64,000 bases of DNA, taken from NCBI RefSeq assembly GCF_026914265.1, contig NC_069124.1:60170589-60234588 (forward strand), read 5' to 3'. The position numbers were made by a program, and so were the translations under genes. The first letter of the stretch is position 1; each line of letters starts with the position of its first letter. Shown piece by piece: positions 14,701 through 25,272 of this stretch. This DNA is from Mya arenaria. Taxonomy: Eukaryota; Mollusca; Bivalvia; Myida; Myidae. Below the pieces are notes generated by a model that did no database searches, was not told where the DNA came from, and saw only the letters and a list, made by a program, of their open reading frames with translations.

Positions 14701-17700
14701 TACTATATAAACATTATCAACAGTTGCATGCAATACAATAAAATTAATGAAACAGTTTTCTAAAGACCAGGGAGCCGTTTCATTAATGGATCGTAGTCGT
14801 AAATATCTGAAATCTCAATAAATGCCACAAATGGTAACATATTCACGTCTATATTTCCTTTATTAAGTGTTCCTTTTTTGTACTGGCTATAAGTTCGATT
14901 TACATGCACAAATACGTTGCAAAATAACGACAAATACGTCACACAGATTTGCTCAGTCTACGACTAAGATTGACTTATACCTTTATTAGGCCCCTGTGTC
15001 ATTTCTTTATGTAAAAAGCGATAAACAAAGCTATATTCTTAACGGTGATTTAAAGACCGTTGCGCCCATTTAAGAGTACCGTATTTGATCAATATTCTGC
15101 GAACAGTACCATGAAAATATTATGTTTTACAAACAATAATTTACGAAAATCGGTCTTTTGTGTCGACCGATATTTTATCAAAGGCGCACTCCCAGCCCTC
15201 TATATGGATGAAATGTCAAATGTTGACATGTTTATTAGACAATTATTTTTCTTCAGATCTAATAAAGAGCTGTATCTTTCTAGAGCTTTCAGCTTTTTTA
15301 TTTTCTTTGAAAATTTAAGACCGCTTTGTTTCTGAAACATTGGTATTATAACCTGACCTGGGCTTAACATTATCTTGTTTGGTGATAAAAGGTCCCCACT
15401 CGAGCATTGTACATGCTTAAAAGAATGTTGACGAGTCTATTACTTATAATATACATGTAAGTAGTTAAGACTTGAATTGTCTTAACTTTGGTGGTTTTCT
15501 CTTGTTTTGGTCAGAGTACTATAACTTTAAAGCTGTTCTCTCACAGATTTACCATTTTTACAACTTTTATTTTATTTTTTTGTCTTAATATGAGCAAATC
15601 AAATGTTTGCGTAAATATCTGCAAACCAGTGATAAAAGACTGCTGACAAGAGATCAGATCGCAGACTTTCATATTTCCGTTCAAACCTAATGATTTATTG
15701 CTAATAGCGTTACTAACGGTTTAAGAAAAATGAATAAAACATCAATTTTTGAACTTCAATACAAAAAACTGTATTTTTGTCAGCAGTCTTATACAATTGA
15801 TTTACAAGCATTTTCGCATAAAATGTTATAAAACGTTCAATCTGTGAGAGTGCAATAATTAGGTAACAACCTTTTTATCAGGCCCAAAGCACGATACAAA
15901 CGACCCTGCCCTATGTGATGAACGCAAGATGGTGCTCGAGGAATGGCCATGGATAGGTACGTGTACGGGAACAGGTCACGATTTGAGTAACTGTGCCAGC
16001 CCCTGTTATAATAAAATCTCACAAATTACCATATTTATCTTATAATGGAAAGTTTCCGTATTGATGGTTTATTTTAAACAGTAGCTATTATACAATGGTT
16101 GCGAAGAAGGTAATGTTTACATATACTAAGTCACTCTCGTTGGCACGATGTTGCGCGAGAGTATGATCTTGTGATGTTGGGGAAACCGGAGTAACCACTT
16201 GTGGACCCACTTGTCCGGCTTGGTGACCACAAAACAAACTCAGATGCGACCAGGCTGGGAATCGAACCCGAATCGAGCGGTCGCCTTGGTGACTAGCGAG
16301 TGCGCTAACCACTGCGCTAACCGATGCTTTCGCTATTAATGATTCAAGTAAATGGTTGATTCATTTTCTTTTCACCGAACGGCTTCTATGTAAATTACGC
16401 ACTAAGGCAATAATTATACACGAATATTTCATAACTTAATCCTAACTCCGTCCACAGCGCCGTGGCGAAAGCAGATGGTTACATGTCCAGTGAGCGGGGG
16501 ATTCAGCTTCCGGACTGTCAACAAACTCACCAGTCAGGTTCGCAAAACAGCTTCTCAATCCCCCCCTTTTACTTGAATAATCTTTGTATATTCTAATGTC
16601 AAAGAATTGCTACTCTTTACATATGAAACTGTTTAATATTGATACCAGGAAAATGGTAGGATTGATGAATGTTTACGACGTATTGTAGTTATTGTATCTG
16701 ACTATCTGTCTGAAATAGAAACTACAGTTAGCTGCATCTATGTGGAGCCATTACCACGTTTACCTATAACAAAATAATCGCCGAGTAGAGTTATAATTAA
16801 GAGCGATATTTTTAGTCTGTAATAAATAGTGTTGCGGATTTATGGCTTACCAACAAATTTTCTACGCAGAAGGCAAATAATATCGCGGAATGAAAATGAA
16901 CCACTATATGTCTCTACTCACAAGAAGAGGCTAACCATTATAGTTTCATTCAAAAAACACTAGCGGATTCAAGGGGCGGAGTGCATAAGTAAAAAGGTTA
17001 ACGCCCCTTAGTTACGCCCCCTCTTACGTCCAATCCTTGATCCGCTCCTAGAATAAGTGAATCATTTTCGTTTACTTTTAATGTTATGGTATTCTTTGTT
17101 TTAGGACTTCTGTGATGGTGAGTGGCGAAAATCGCGCCTGGAGATTGACTGTGCCCAGGGAGAGGGGCTTACCTTCATAGCTCCCCAGGGAACCATGTGT
17201 AACCCTTTCTCTTCCAATTCAGAAGGTATGCAAAATACTTCGGTTGCGAAATCAACCCAATTCCAATTTTACTTCAGTGTTTCATTAAAAAAGTTACGAA
17301 ACACCACTCTCACATCAGCGAGTTCGTCTGGCTTAACTCACAAAGATTTGCAGTTGGCCTCCTGAATGTGCATAATGTCACTCACAAAATCAATTCATAA
17401 CGGTTTTGTATTGTTTTTCGGTGTTGCCTTAGGTAATAATGATACAATGTAACACAGTTTTAATGTGCCTTCACAAACTAGTGTGACGTAAAACAGACAT
17501 TTTACACGTGTCCTCGGTACCTGCTGACGCATAACGCTAGTCTTTTTGTTGCATCTAATAACAGTGGTATTTTGTTTCATCTAATTACGGTGGTATTTTT
17601 GTTGCATCTAATTACGGTGGTCTTTTTGTCGCATCTAATAACAGTGGTATTTTTGTTGCATCTTATTATGGTAGTCTTTTTGTCGCATCTAATAACAGCG

Positions 17701-20700
17701 GTATTTTTGTTGCATCTAATTACGGTAGTATTTTTGTTGCATCTAATAACAGTGGTATTTTTGTTGCATCTTATTACGGTAGTCTTTTTATTGCGTCTCA
17801 TGACAGTGGAAATTTTGTTGCATCTAATTACGGTAGTCTTTTTGTCGCATCCTATAACGATTGTCTTTTTGTTGCATCTAATAGCAGTGGTATTTTTGTT
17901 GCATATAATAACAGTGGTATTTTTGTTGCAGCTAATAACGGTAGTCTTCTTGTTGCAGCTGATGACCGTAGCATTTTGTTGCAGCTAATAACGGTAGTAT
18001 TTGGTTGCAGCTGATAACGTTAGCATTTTGTTGCAGCTGATAACGGTAGCATTTTGTTGCAGCTAATAGCGGTAGCATTTTGTTGCAGCTAATAACGGTA
18101 GTATTTTGTTGCAGCTTATAACGGTAGCATTTTGTTTCAGCTCATAACGGTAGTATTTTGTTGCAGCTGATAACGGTAGCATTTTGTTGCAGTTAATAAC
18201 GGTAGTATTTTGTTGCAGCTGATAACGGTAGTCTTTTGTTGCAGCTAATAACGGTAGTATTTTGTTGCAGATGATAACGTTAGTATTTTGTTGCAGCTGA
18301 TAACGGTAGTCTTTTTGTTGCAGCTGATAACGGTAGCATTTTGTTGCAGCTAATAACGGTAGTCTTTTTGTTGCAGCTAATAACGGTAGTCTTTTTGTTG
18401 CAGCTTATAACGATGGTCTTTTTGTTGCAGCTAATAACGGTAGTATTTTGTTGCAGAGCTCTAATAACGGTAGCATTTTGTTGCAGCTAATAACGGTAGT
18501 ATTTTGTTGCAGCTAATAACAGTAGCATTTTGTTGCAGCTAATAACGATAGTCTTTTTGTTGCAGCTAATAACGGTAGCATTTTATTGCAGCTAATTACG
18601 GTAGTCGTTTTGTTGTATCTAATAGCGGAAGTCGTTTCGTTGCCTGTAATAACGGTAGTAATGTATTGCATCCTATCACGGTTGTCTTTTAGTTGCATCT
18701 TTTAACAGTAGCCGTTGTGTTGTTTCTAATGACGGAAGTCGTTGTGTTGTTTCTAATAACGGTAGTATTTTGTTGCACCTAATAACGTTAGAAATGCGGT
18801 TGCATCAAATAACGGTCGTCTTTTTGTTGCATAATGTAATAACATCTTATTGTTACAGAAAGGTTACGTATTGGTTGGTAAAAAATTACCCGTAAGCTGA
18901 TCATGAGAAAACCGGTTCTTAATCCGATCAATTAGTCTCGAAATTCTACTTTCTGAACAGTTTTCTCATGATTATACTTCACAGAATCAATATTTGTTAC
19001 CATGAACACAGTATGCTGGTACTAAAATTGTTTTGCAATGAACTTTAATGGAGCGCTTGTAAGCAGATAAATTTGCCAAGCAATTTTTTGTTCCTGGGTT
19101 AAACAAGTAAATCAGGTCGCCGTCAGAAAAATCACCGTTAAGCACGAGGAGGTAGTCAGAATATTCAAACGGTTCGAAATGTAAGCTTGAATCAACAAGT
19201 CGCAGACCTTATCTTGTATAAATATGCCAGCATGAACATTTATCTTTGTTAATCGTAGTGTCTCGGTTCCATTGCTGGGCGGGCTGGGAAGAGAAGAAAT
19301 ACAAGTTCCTCGTCGTCGGGGAAGATGATGGCGTACCACAATACTGCCTGGTGAGACATAACATATGTTTGCATTGTTGACAAGGATACTGCTTAAGCAT
19401 ACTCACGTATTCACTTTTACCTGTTTTTGCTTGCTTTGAAATACTTAAAACTAATTGCTTTTAAAAGCAGTATTAATTGTGCGGATTCCTATCTGTCGGT
19501 TATCAAATAATTGAAATGACGAGTACTTTTCTTGGCATTGTTTCTATATATATGTTTTTACATTTCCTATTTTAAAAACATTTATACTCCAAAATTGTTC
19601 GGCATAAACCTCGAATCTTATTTATTTCGTTTAAATCATAATAATCATAACATCTTGTTTTGGTTTTTCTACACAGAAACTCCATAAACAGTCGCCATGT
19701 TGAGTGCATTAAAACAACGTGTTTTCTAAATAAAGTATAGCAATTTTGACGATATTTTTTTTGTCTCTGCAAATACATTAAAGGGTTTCCATAGTGCAAA
19801 AGTCGTTTTAAATAACCAAACTAAATATATTTAAAACGATGAAATGTTATTGAGTATTGAGGTTCAATATTTAGCAAGCATAATTAATACATCCGTTGCA
19901 GCATGCGTTAAGCTGTAATTAGGAGTTAAGCAAATTTTACTAAAGAAGACTCTATCAGATTTTCAATCTAAAAGAGTTTTTTTATATTTTTCCAGAAATG
20001 TCTTAATACAGAATGAGTTTGGTTTTGTGTCAAAATTGTAAGTACTACACAATCAACAATGTCTTTGGGCTTTGTGGTGATTGCAGCTATTTAAAGAAAG
20101 ATATTTGCATTTTTGTAACCAGGAAATGAATTCAATTCACTATTTTTCATTATTTTATTGAATATCTTTCTTATTTGAAACGATATCAGCAAGAACCCTA
20201 AAGACATTTTTAATTAGGTAGTATGGGCCATTTTGACACAAAAAAAAGGTTTCCAAAAAAATATATAAATATTTTTGTATCCAAAATCTCATAAAATCGT
20301 CAATCGTAAAAATGGTCAACTTCTAACTACCCCAAACATGTCACAAAGAATGTATGTTTTACTCTCGAAAAAGATCGTTCTTCTGAGTTTTAAACTAAAT
20401 AAGATATGAACTTTAGAAATGTTTTATTTATTTTTTGGTCTTCCCCACCCACTTTTGCAATGTGGAAGGCCCTTAAAACAAAATGACAATGGTCGTCCAA
20501 TCATTATATTGACTGTTTGATAGACAGTGTTTCACAAAAACATATTTTATGGACTTCTGTCGTTGTTCATGTGGCTTGTGGAAGCTTTTATCTTGGCAAA
20601 CAAATCTTTGATACTGAAGTGCCGAAAAACATCTTACTCGAATTATTTGCCAAATGACGCAAGCTCTTTTTTTAAACAGCGATTTCCCCGCGAAGTGGGT

Positions 20701-20806
20701 GAGCAGTTTACGGTGCTCGTGTACTTTAGCGTTCTGTGTCCGCTACGGGAGGACGGCAAACCACCTACAGGCATCGAGTACCATGAGATGAACATGCAGA
20801 CGCTTG
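2707..20806 (+). CDS. Exons 1-6 of the cysteine-rich gene: N-terminal module
   Basis: Six exons with phases 1-2, 2-1, 1-0, 0-1, 1-0 and 0-1. Landmarks in order: CHFPEYVQ (2725 region); the 65-nt exon with FVCMQFVKRSE; CPVSGGFSF; DFCDGEWRKSRLEIDC; CWAGWEEKKYKFLVVGED; and RFPREVGEQF ending in LCPLREDGK. The acceptor of the 65-nt exon was decided by phase. The AG before 14206 continues the phase-2 end of exon 2707-2860, whereas the AG before 14156 would break the frame. The matching exons of the second module have the same phases, so the module was duplicated within the gene. Confidence 0.8.
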
Positions 20807-23800
20807 GTAAGTACACCAGGTGCTTTCATGATCTAATAAAAACAAGCAAGCACATTATATGTAAGACAGGTCTGTATACAGTCATGTAAAGTCGAGTGTT
20901 GTTTTAGAGTTTGAATATACGCAGGGGAAATCGGCTGGTGCATGTGGAATAATTATAAACGCATCAGTTGTGTTCCGTACCAAATTAGCTGGATGTAGGG
21001 TGATGCGGATCGGGCTTGTGGTGGTTGTTTAAGGAGGCGAAGAAACCTTTTTAACGGAAAATACGATGCAATATGTAAGATGTGCGTTAACCATGAATTA
21101 TATTCCCTACCAGTTGACCGGTGTGTGGACGACGATATTGAGCGGTGCGAGGCGGTCAAGGCCCGCGGTCAGTGTAAGAAGGAGGAGAAGTATGCGATGC
21201 ACTGTGAACGCTCCTGTGACAAGTGTGGTAAGTTTATATTTGTGACTTAAATTCGGTGAAGCCTATACTTTTTAATATTGATATGTCTGTCTGCTTCTCC
21301 TTACCTTTAACTTACCTTCGCTGACGGTCTATTTTCTCGCAGTTCTTCTGTTAGCCAAAGTCACACAAGTATACCTATGCATTAGCAATATTACATTCAT
21401 GTAATAGTAACAGTACAAGTATTCATCAATTCTCAGTGGAGCAGTCTCAGCTGTTGGACATACTATGTCCGTTTCCCTCAAGCGTGCAGGGGAGTTGGCT
21501 GTTTTTGGACGTCCGCCACAAGGAGCAGGTGCGCGTCAACCAGACGACCGTCGCCTTTGAGCGCCTGGGGTCTTTTACCTGCAAGGAGCGCTCTTTCACC
21601 TCGCATAAGCTTTTCAAGACTGTCACGTTGTTTAATAACGGATGGTAAATTAATTACAGCTTGGAAGTACTTCGTATAGTTATTCAGAGGCAGGGGCTTA
21701 TCAGTAAATGATCAAATAAGGAATGATGAGCTGTTTGGCAATCGATGGACTATAACGTTTGTTTAATATAACGGTCAGTACGAAAAGTCTCATCAACTTA
21801 ATGAAAATGCTTAATCATAATTTCCTGACCGATTATGAGTGTTTTACCCTTAGAATTAACGTATTTACTAATAATAATACGAATAATATAGTATATAGCA
21901 TCAAACCAGGCATTGTTTATCTTTTTTGTATTTATATATGCAGTATTTCTATACTGATATTTTCAGTTCAATGCGATACACTTGTTTCGAGTTTTACAGA
22001 CGGACGGAAAACGTCTTACAATTTCGCATCGGTAAGTAAATTACAATATCTTCCTAAATAGAGTATATTCAACGTATATTATATCATTAAGACTCTGTTA
22101 TAAAATCAGCGTGTATTAATCATAATTATATATATTGTACTATTATCTGATCTCGCTATTGATCACCTGTTGCCGTCCAGGTACGAGCGCCCGAGGAGAC
22201 ACCGGCTTTGAGAACCTGTGCAAGTTTGAGGACGGAGCCAGTCCCCTCAATGATCTGTACAGGGGAAGCAAGCCGAGGAATCTGATATGTACGTACACAC
22301 AGGGTTGTCCATACTTACTGCGTAGATGAAGTAACCAACTTCCAAGTTATAGGAGTTTTAGTTAAGGATGGTTAACACATAAAAATATAGTGATAATGCA
22401 GAAAATGATGGGAAAACGAGTCATCGCGTAACGTTATACAAAAAAGATATGTGTTGCTTTAATTTGTTCGTACCTGTAAAAAACAAGAGCCTAACGTTTT
22501 AGTATATCAAGTGTTACGTAAATACCGAAACAAGAACCTTGCATTAGAATATTCATTGTTATGTAAATACCGAAACAAGAACCGTACATATACAGAATAA
22601 CCCTCGACAACCCCGGTATTATAATACGTTTACGCTTTATCAGTAATAAGTCAGTGCGTAATAGCGTACCGGTGGTAACCGGCTAGGATACTTTTAATAT
22701 TTTCCCAGACGACGGACGACTACAGGACGAGTATTGCGGGTTCTCGTCGTCAGTTCCGTTCAACGGCTCTGTGTACGGTGAACCGTGTTACGGGGCCGCC
22801 TCCGACTGGGATTCGGACGGCTGTGTGAAGAGGGGTGTCCTCACCGTCAGTTCCGACACGTGTGGAAACCTAGACCAACCACTAGGTAAACTGACTTACT
22901 TTTTCCGTAAAGGGAGTGCGCAGATAATGGTCCATTTCTGAGGACTTTAAGCCACCTTTTACAGCAAAATGTCGATAAATTAAACGATTGTATTACAACA
23001 ATATCAACACGTCGAATTTATGTTAAAAGGACGCGGAAATTGCTTTGTTCCTAAACATAAGATGACGCGCTGAAGAGGTAGTATATTATGAAACCTTCAC
23101 TTGCATACAAACTAACCTTTAAAAGTCGATTTACCCTGTTCATGTACACTACATAACCCCGGTGGTTCCTCTCCTGTCCTTAAATTCAGGCATGTCCTTG
23201 TTGATCCAATTAAACCCGAAACCGATCCAGTCCTTTAACACTGAATATGAAAGTCATAATGGTATTTTCAGTGTTTGACGAATAAGTCTATAACGGGCAT
23301 GTAAATACAATACAGATTTCAAATTATAAAGGCATTGTTACATAAAGGTATTATAATATCGTTCTTACGTCAAGAACACCTGATATTGACTGTAGCATCG
23401 CCGCCATAATGCTACACGAATGACTGGGTTGAAGGCCAGTTGTTGACCACTATCTGTTTGATTTCAGAGTACCAGTGTCTTGCCTTTATAAACGACCATC
23501 CACTCGAGAAATTCCTCATAACGAGATCGTTCGTTAGTGGAGACTTCAACTGTTGGGTAGGATTAATTTCGCATTTATTAGTCAGTTTCATTTTTGATAT
23601 TTAAAGCTGCACTCTCACAGATATACCATTTTTACAACTTTTTTTTATTTTTTGTCTTGGAAAGAGCAAGTTTTTGCATAAATGTCTACAAACAAATGAT
23701 TTAAGATTGCAGACAAAACATCGGATAGTAGATTTAAATATTTCCGTTCGAAAAATGATGTTTTATGGCTTAAACCGTTACGGTTTAAGAAAAACGCATA

Positions 23801-25272
23801 AAACATCAATTTTTAAGCATCTTAGTAACAATTTTCATCTTAGTGAAAAATTTGCCTTTTTTCTAATTATAATTTTAAGAAAATGGACAATGTTTATACA
23901 CCAAAAATATGAAAATAAGCAAGCAAATGGTCTAAATAATATATGCATATGAATAAATCAGATGAAAAGTAGAGGGTATTTAAAATAATCGTTATCAAAA
24001 ATTACGAAATTTACACTAAGATGAAAATATTCACTAAGATGCTTATTGAATACGTCCCCAGTCTTATCTCTGTACACATCGTTCCTCAGGTATTGACGAG
24101 TTACCTGTGTGACCACTGGAAGTGGCCGTACCGGGTCATGTACAAACTGGACAGCCCACAATGCATCTCGCTCTCAGACAGCGCATGCGTACTAGACAGA
24201 ACGCCGGAACTTTTACTTTTCCTTCAAGACGGTATTAGCCTTTTTCATGTTTCCAGGTGTATAATGTAAAAGAATAGTGCATCTGATATAAAAAGACTAA
24301 TAAAAGTAAACTGAAAAACACAGAAATTATTTTTCATGTAATGTTTTCTACATGTGCTTGAATCCTGAGAGAAAATCGAAAATATTATATGGTTCGAAAT
24401 TATTATTATTATTTTTATTTATTCTATTTATTTATTTATCTATTTTTTTATAATTATTATTTTATTTTAATTTTTTTTTTTTATTTTTTTATTTATTTTT
24501 TTTTTTGGGGGGGGGGGGGGGGGCGGGTAATCACATGAAATTAGGAAATTGAAATTCTCTGATGAAAGCAACGGTGAACATTTTTGGCTTATAAACATTT
24601 ATTGTCATGAGTTCTTATAAAACTATCATAATCCATGGTTCAAATGTCAATGTTGAATCAAGGTTGTAGAAAGTTTATGTTTTTCTTCATTTTAAATAAA
24701 AGTGTTTAAAAATAGAAAAGTTCTTCTCCATGACGCTTTTAACTGAAATTATGGTTTTATTTCACATGCTGTACAATTAAGATAAAACTGTTCCCAGTTA
24801 CTGTATCAGATTTACAACATCCTTGATGAAACATGAATGCATTTCCTGAGTGGGAGTGCATCAATTACCGTGGTTTTTAGTAATCAAAATATTAATTATG
24901 AAAAAATCATTACTGTTGCAGATCTAAATTTACAAAATCATGTTGTTTTTTTCTTTTACAGAAGATAAGAACCAATTTTGCAAAGGTGCGTTTCGTAAGC
25001 ATTTGACGTCACAAACAACCGTGACGTCGTTGACTAAGCCAAAAATCTTCGTAGGGGAAAAAGGTGACGAGAATACTATGCCCTATGTGCCGGGCCGCCA
25101 GGACCCCCGGGAACACACCTACCCCCAGCGGGACTGGGGAGGCGGCGGCATTGAGAACATGGACTCTTCAATTGGCATGTCCGGAGGACCAGGGGCAGTG
25201 CCGGAACTCGTGTGCATTGTGCTAAGTGTATTTGTGACTTCTAATCTCTGTTTTGTCTTGTATCCCACATGA
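2707..25272 (+). CDS. Secreted or membrane-anchored cysteine-rich protein with two duplicated modules around a ShKT domain (5' partial)
   Basis: Seen: 14 exons whose reading phases join exactly: 2707-2860, 14206-14270, 16458-16537, 17105-17225, 19259-19350, 20680-20806, 21114-21227, 21437-21644, 21967-22031, 22181-22288, 22709-22885, 23468-23556, 24090-24231, 24962-25272 (stop TGA 25270-25272). They give about 616 residues. All introns have GT/AG ends. The protein is Cys/Trp-rich with repeated C-x-FP starts (CHFPEYVQ, CPFPSSVQGSW), N-glycosylation sequons (NQT, NGS), a six-Cys ShKT domain, and a hydrophobic C-terminus suited to a GPI signal or a membrane anchor. Known: this layout resembles invertebrate extracellular proteins annotated with domains DUF7042 to DUF7045 (recalled from memory, not searched). 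Inferred: an extracellular surface protein of unknown role. The first exon enters in phase 1, so a signal-peptide exon must lie upstream; I could not find it in bases 1-2700. A polyA signal lies at 26038. Confidence 0.85.
2861..5060 (+). other. Intron of the cysteine-rich gene, first part
   Basis: No coding content recognised. An imperfect inverted repeat occurs at 2959-3034 (TGATAATTGGTCCGAGTGAC against AGACAATTATCA), and a GC-richer patch with repeated GGGCCGCAAAA lies at 3690-3770. Confidence 0.5.
5061..6066 (+). mobile_element. Solo LTR (1,006 bp) with terminal TG...CA and 4-bp target duplication
   Basis: Begins TGTAATGACC at 5061 and ends GGTCATTACA at 6066: a perfect 10-bp inverted end beginning TG and ending CA. 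It is flanked on both sides by ATAT (5057-5060 and 6067-6070). Inside are a GC-rich promoter-like stretch with repeated ATTGGT (CCAAT) boxes (5555-5625), a TATA box (CTATATAAACAG, about 5657) and a run of about 25 G. No internal coding region is present, so it is a solo LTR; a 4-bp duplication suits Ty3/gypsy-like elements. The small open frame at 5471-5710 lies within it and is not regarded as a gene. The 4-bp duplication is AT-only and so weak by itself; the ends are the main evidence. Confidence 0.65.
6480..7009 (-). mobile_element. 3' untranslated part of the LINE copy
   Basis: About 530 AT-rich bases downstream of the RT stop without any other identifiable feature. The exact 3' end and target-site duplication could not be fixed by eye. 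Confidence 0.4.
7010..8323 (-). mobile_element. 5'-truncated non-LTR retrotransposon, CR1/jockey-type reverse transcriptase
   Basis: An open frame of 437 codons on the minus strand, antisense inside the big intron of the cysteine-rich gene. RT motif A is LDLSAAFDTVDHG (58-70), motif B is SVPQGSCLGPWLY (117-129) and motif C is FADDH (149-153). The C-terminal region ends with SDRGFATAGPVLWNKLP, typical of CR1-like elements. A stop precedes the first codon and the usual upstream EN domain is missing, so this is a 5'-truncated, probably immobile copy. The absence of frameshifts suggests it is young. A 3' UTR-like AT-rich stretch continues to about 6480. Confidence 0.85.
8324..11975 (+). other. 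Intron of the cysteine-rich gene, middle part
   Basis: Apart from the MITE at 10037-10189 and a short inverted (GAGTCT)n stretch at 10729-10767, I see no feature. The frames at 9238-9592 and 11189-11449 show no conserved motif or exon borders. Confidence 0.5.
10037..10189. mobile_element. Short hAT-like MITE with perfect 8-bp target duplication
   Basis: Inverted ends CTGGCACCGGATTTTCAAAC (from 10039) and its complement ending at 10187, around an A/T-rich core. Flanked by GGTTGGAA at 10029-10036 and 10190-10197. An eight-base duplication is typical of hAT transposases acting in trans. Confidence 0.75.
11976..13230. repeat. Dispersed repeat, copy A, with a minisatellite core
   Basis: The left flank (TCATTATCACGGTTTTGG, then CTCACCTTCATAAATCTT) and the right flank (TTCATGATTGCTTGCTATGG through GTTGTAGGCTA) are both recognisably repeated at 32925-34165 in the same order. 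In this copy the middle is a 35-bp tandem array. The structure recalls non-autonomous bivalve Helitron-like elements with internal satellites, but I could not confirm Helitron ends. Confidence 0.6.
12213..13012. repeat. 35-bp minisatellite, about 23 units
   Basis: The unit consists of GTTGATGATCGTCGTATAGG followed by CGGTCGTGGGTTATC. Several consecutive units near 12730-12880 are virtually identical (TTGAGGATCGTCGTATTGG variant), showing recent local expansion. The outer units have substitutions and occasional 2-3 base insertions (CCCCG). Confidence 0.9.
14768..14996. mobile_element. Palindromic MITE, family with CAGGG-GCCGTTTCA ends (copy 1)
   Basis: Left end CAGGGAGCCGTTTCATTAAT with GATCGTAGTCGTAAA inside. 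The right end is the partly degraded complement (CTACGACTAAG ... TTAGGCCCCTG). The same family occurs at 36387-36609. Confidence 0.55.
15537..15858. mobile_element. TTAA-flanked MITE (copy 1)
   Basis: Starts TTAAAGCTGTTCTCTCACAG and ends with the complement TCTGTGAGAGTGCA, where the last bases have decayed. The internal CTGCAAACCAGTGATAAAAG segment is shared with the copy at 39696. The best-preserved relative in the window is copy 3. Confidence 0.65.
16091..16331 (-). mobile_element. tRNA-derived SINE, family 1 (copy 1)
   Basis: On the minus strand a tRNA-like head carries the A box GGTTAGCGCAGTGGTTAGCG and B box GGGTTCGATTCCC. A shared body follows with GTTACTCCGGTTTCCCC and CGTGCCAACGAGAGTGACTT. 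GCTATTA occurs at both borders (16084-16090 and 16332-16338), a likely target duplication. The same SINE is at 47515 and 57634. Confidence 0.8.
17538..18836 (+). repeat. 26-27-bp minisatellite, about 48 units, inside an intron
   Basis: The unit is TTGCAGCTAATAACGGTAGT plus ATTTTG or CTTTTTG; the first third uses a GCATCTAATTACGG variant. Because 27 is divisible by three, long open frames appear on both strands (for example 17572-17988 and its complement), encoding 9-residue repeats. These are considered by-products. The array lies wholly between exons 17105-17225 and 19259-19350. Confidence 0.9.
21114..21227 (+). CDS. ShKT domain exon of the cysteine-rich gene
   Basis: A single 114-nt symmetric (phase 1-1) exon encodes about 38 residues with six cysteines in the ShKT spacing, starting at RCVDDDIERC and ending in CERSCDKC. 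ShKT is a small disulfide domain found in many extracellular animal proteins (astacins, peroxidases, surface proteins) as well as in some channel-blocking peptides. Here it is a linker between two larger modules of a long protein, so a structural or protein-binding role is more likely than a secreted peptide role. The symmetric phase fits insertion by exon shuffling. Confidence 0.85.
21437..25272 (+). CDS. Exons 8-14 of the cysteine-rich gene: C-terminal module and hydrophobic tail
   Basis: Exons start with CPFPSSVQGSWLF, then the 65-nt exon with YTCFEFYRRTEN. This exon is the same length and phase as 14206-14270, whose product is FVCMQFVKRSET. CKFEDGASPLND, EYCGFSSSVPFNGS, EYQCLAFINDHP and YLCDHWKWPYRVMYKL follow. 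The last exon carries a Gly/Pro-rich stretch (WGGGGIENMDSS, SGGPGAVPE) and then about 22 hydrophobic residues up to the stop, with no charged cytoplasmic tail, as in GPI-anchor signals. A simple C-terminal transmembrane end is the alternative. Confidence 0.82.
23601..23815. mobile_element. TTAA-flanked MITE (copy 2, truncated)
   Basis: Begins TTAAAGCTGCACTCTCACAG and follows copies 1 and 3 through AAAACATCAATTTTT. The right half is replaced by the inverted-repeat element at 23815-24044. Confidence 0.6.
23815..24044. mobile_element. Short palindromic element next to an exon
   Basis: Arms at 23815-23853 (AAGCATCTTAG ... TTTTCATCTTAGTG) and 24007-24044 (CACTAAGATGAAAA ... CTAAGATGCTT) are imperfect inverted copies of about 38 bp. 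The element ends 45 bases before exon 24090-24231, so it supplies or borders the branchpoint region of that intron. Confidence 0.55.
24400..24526. repeat. T/A-rich low-complexity run followed by poly-G
   Basis: A stretch of T, AT and ATTT runs (24400-24505) leads directly into about 17 G. It is simple sequence with no coding content. Confidence 0.8.

Noticed and set aside
16260-16331. Possible tRNA gene on the minus strand
   Set aside because: It is the head of a SINE found three times in the window; stem pairing is incomplete and the body follows directly.
17572-17988. 138-residue open frame of nine-residue hydrophobic repeats (HLITVVFLL)
   Set aside because: It is produced by the 27-bp minisatellite, is open on both strands, and lies inside a well-supported intron.
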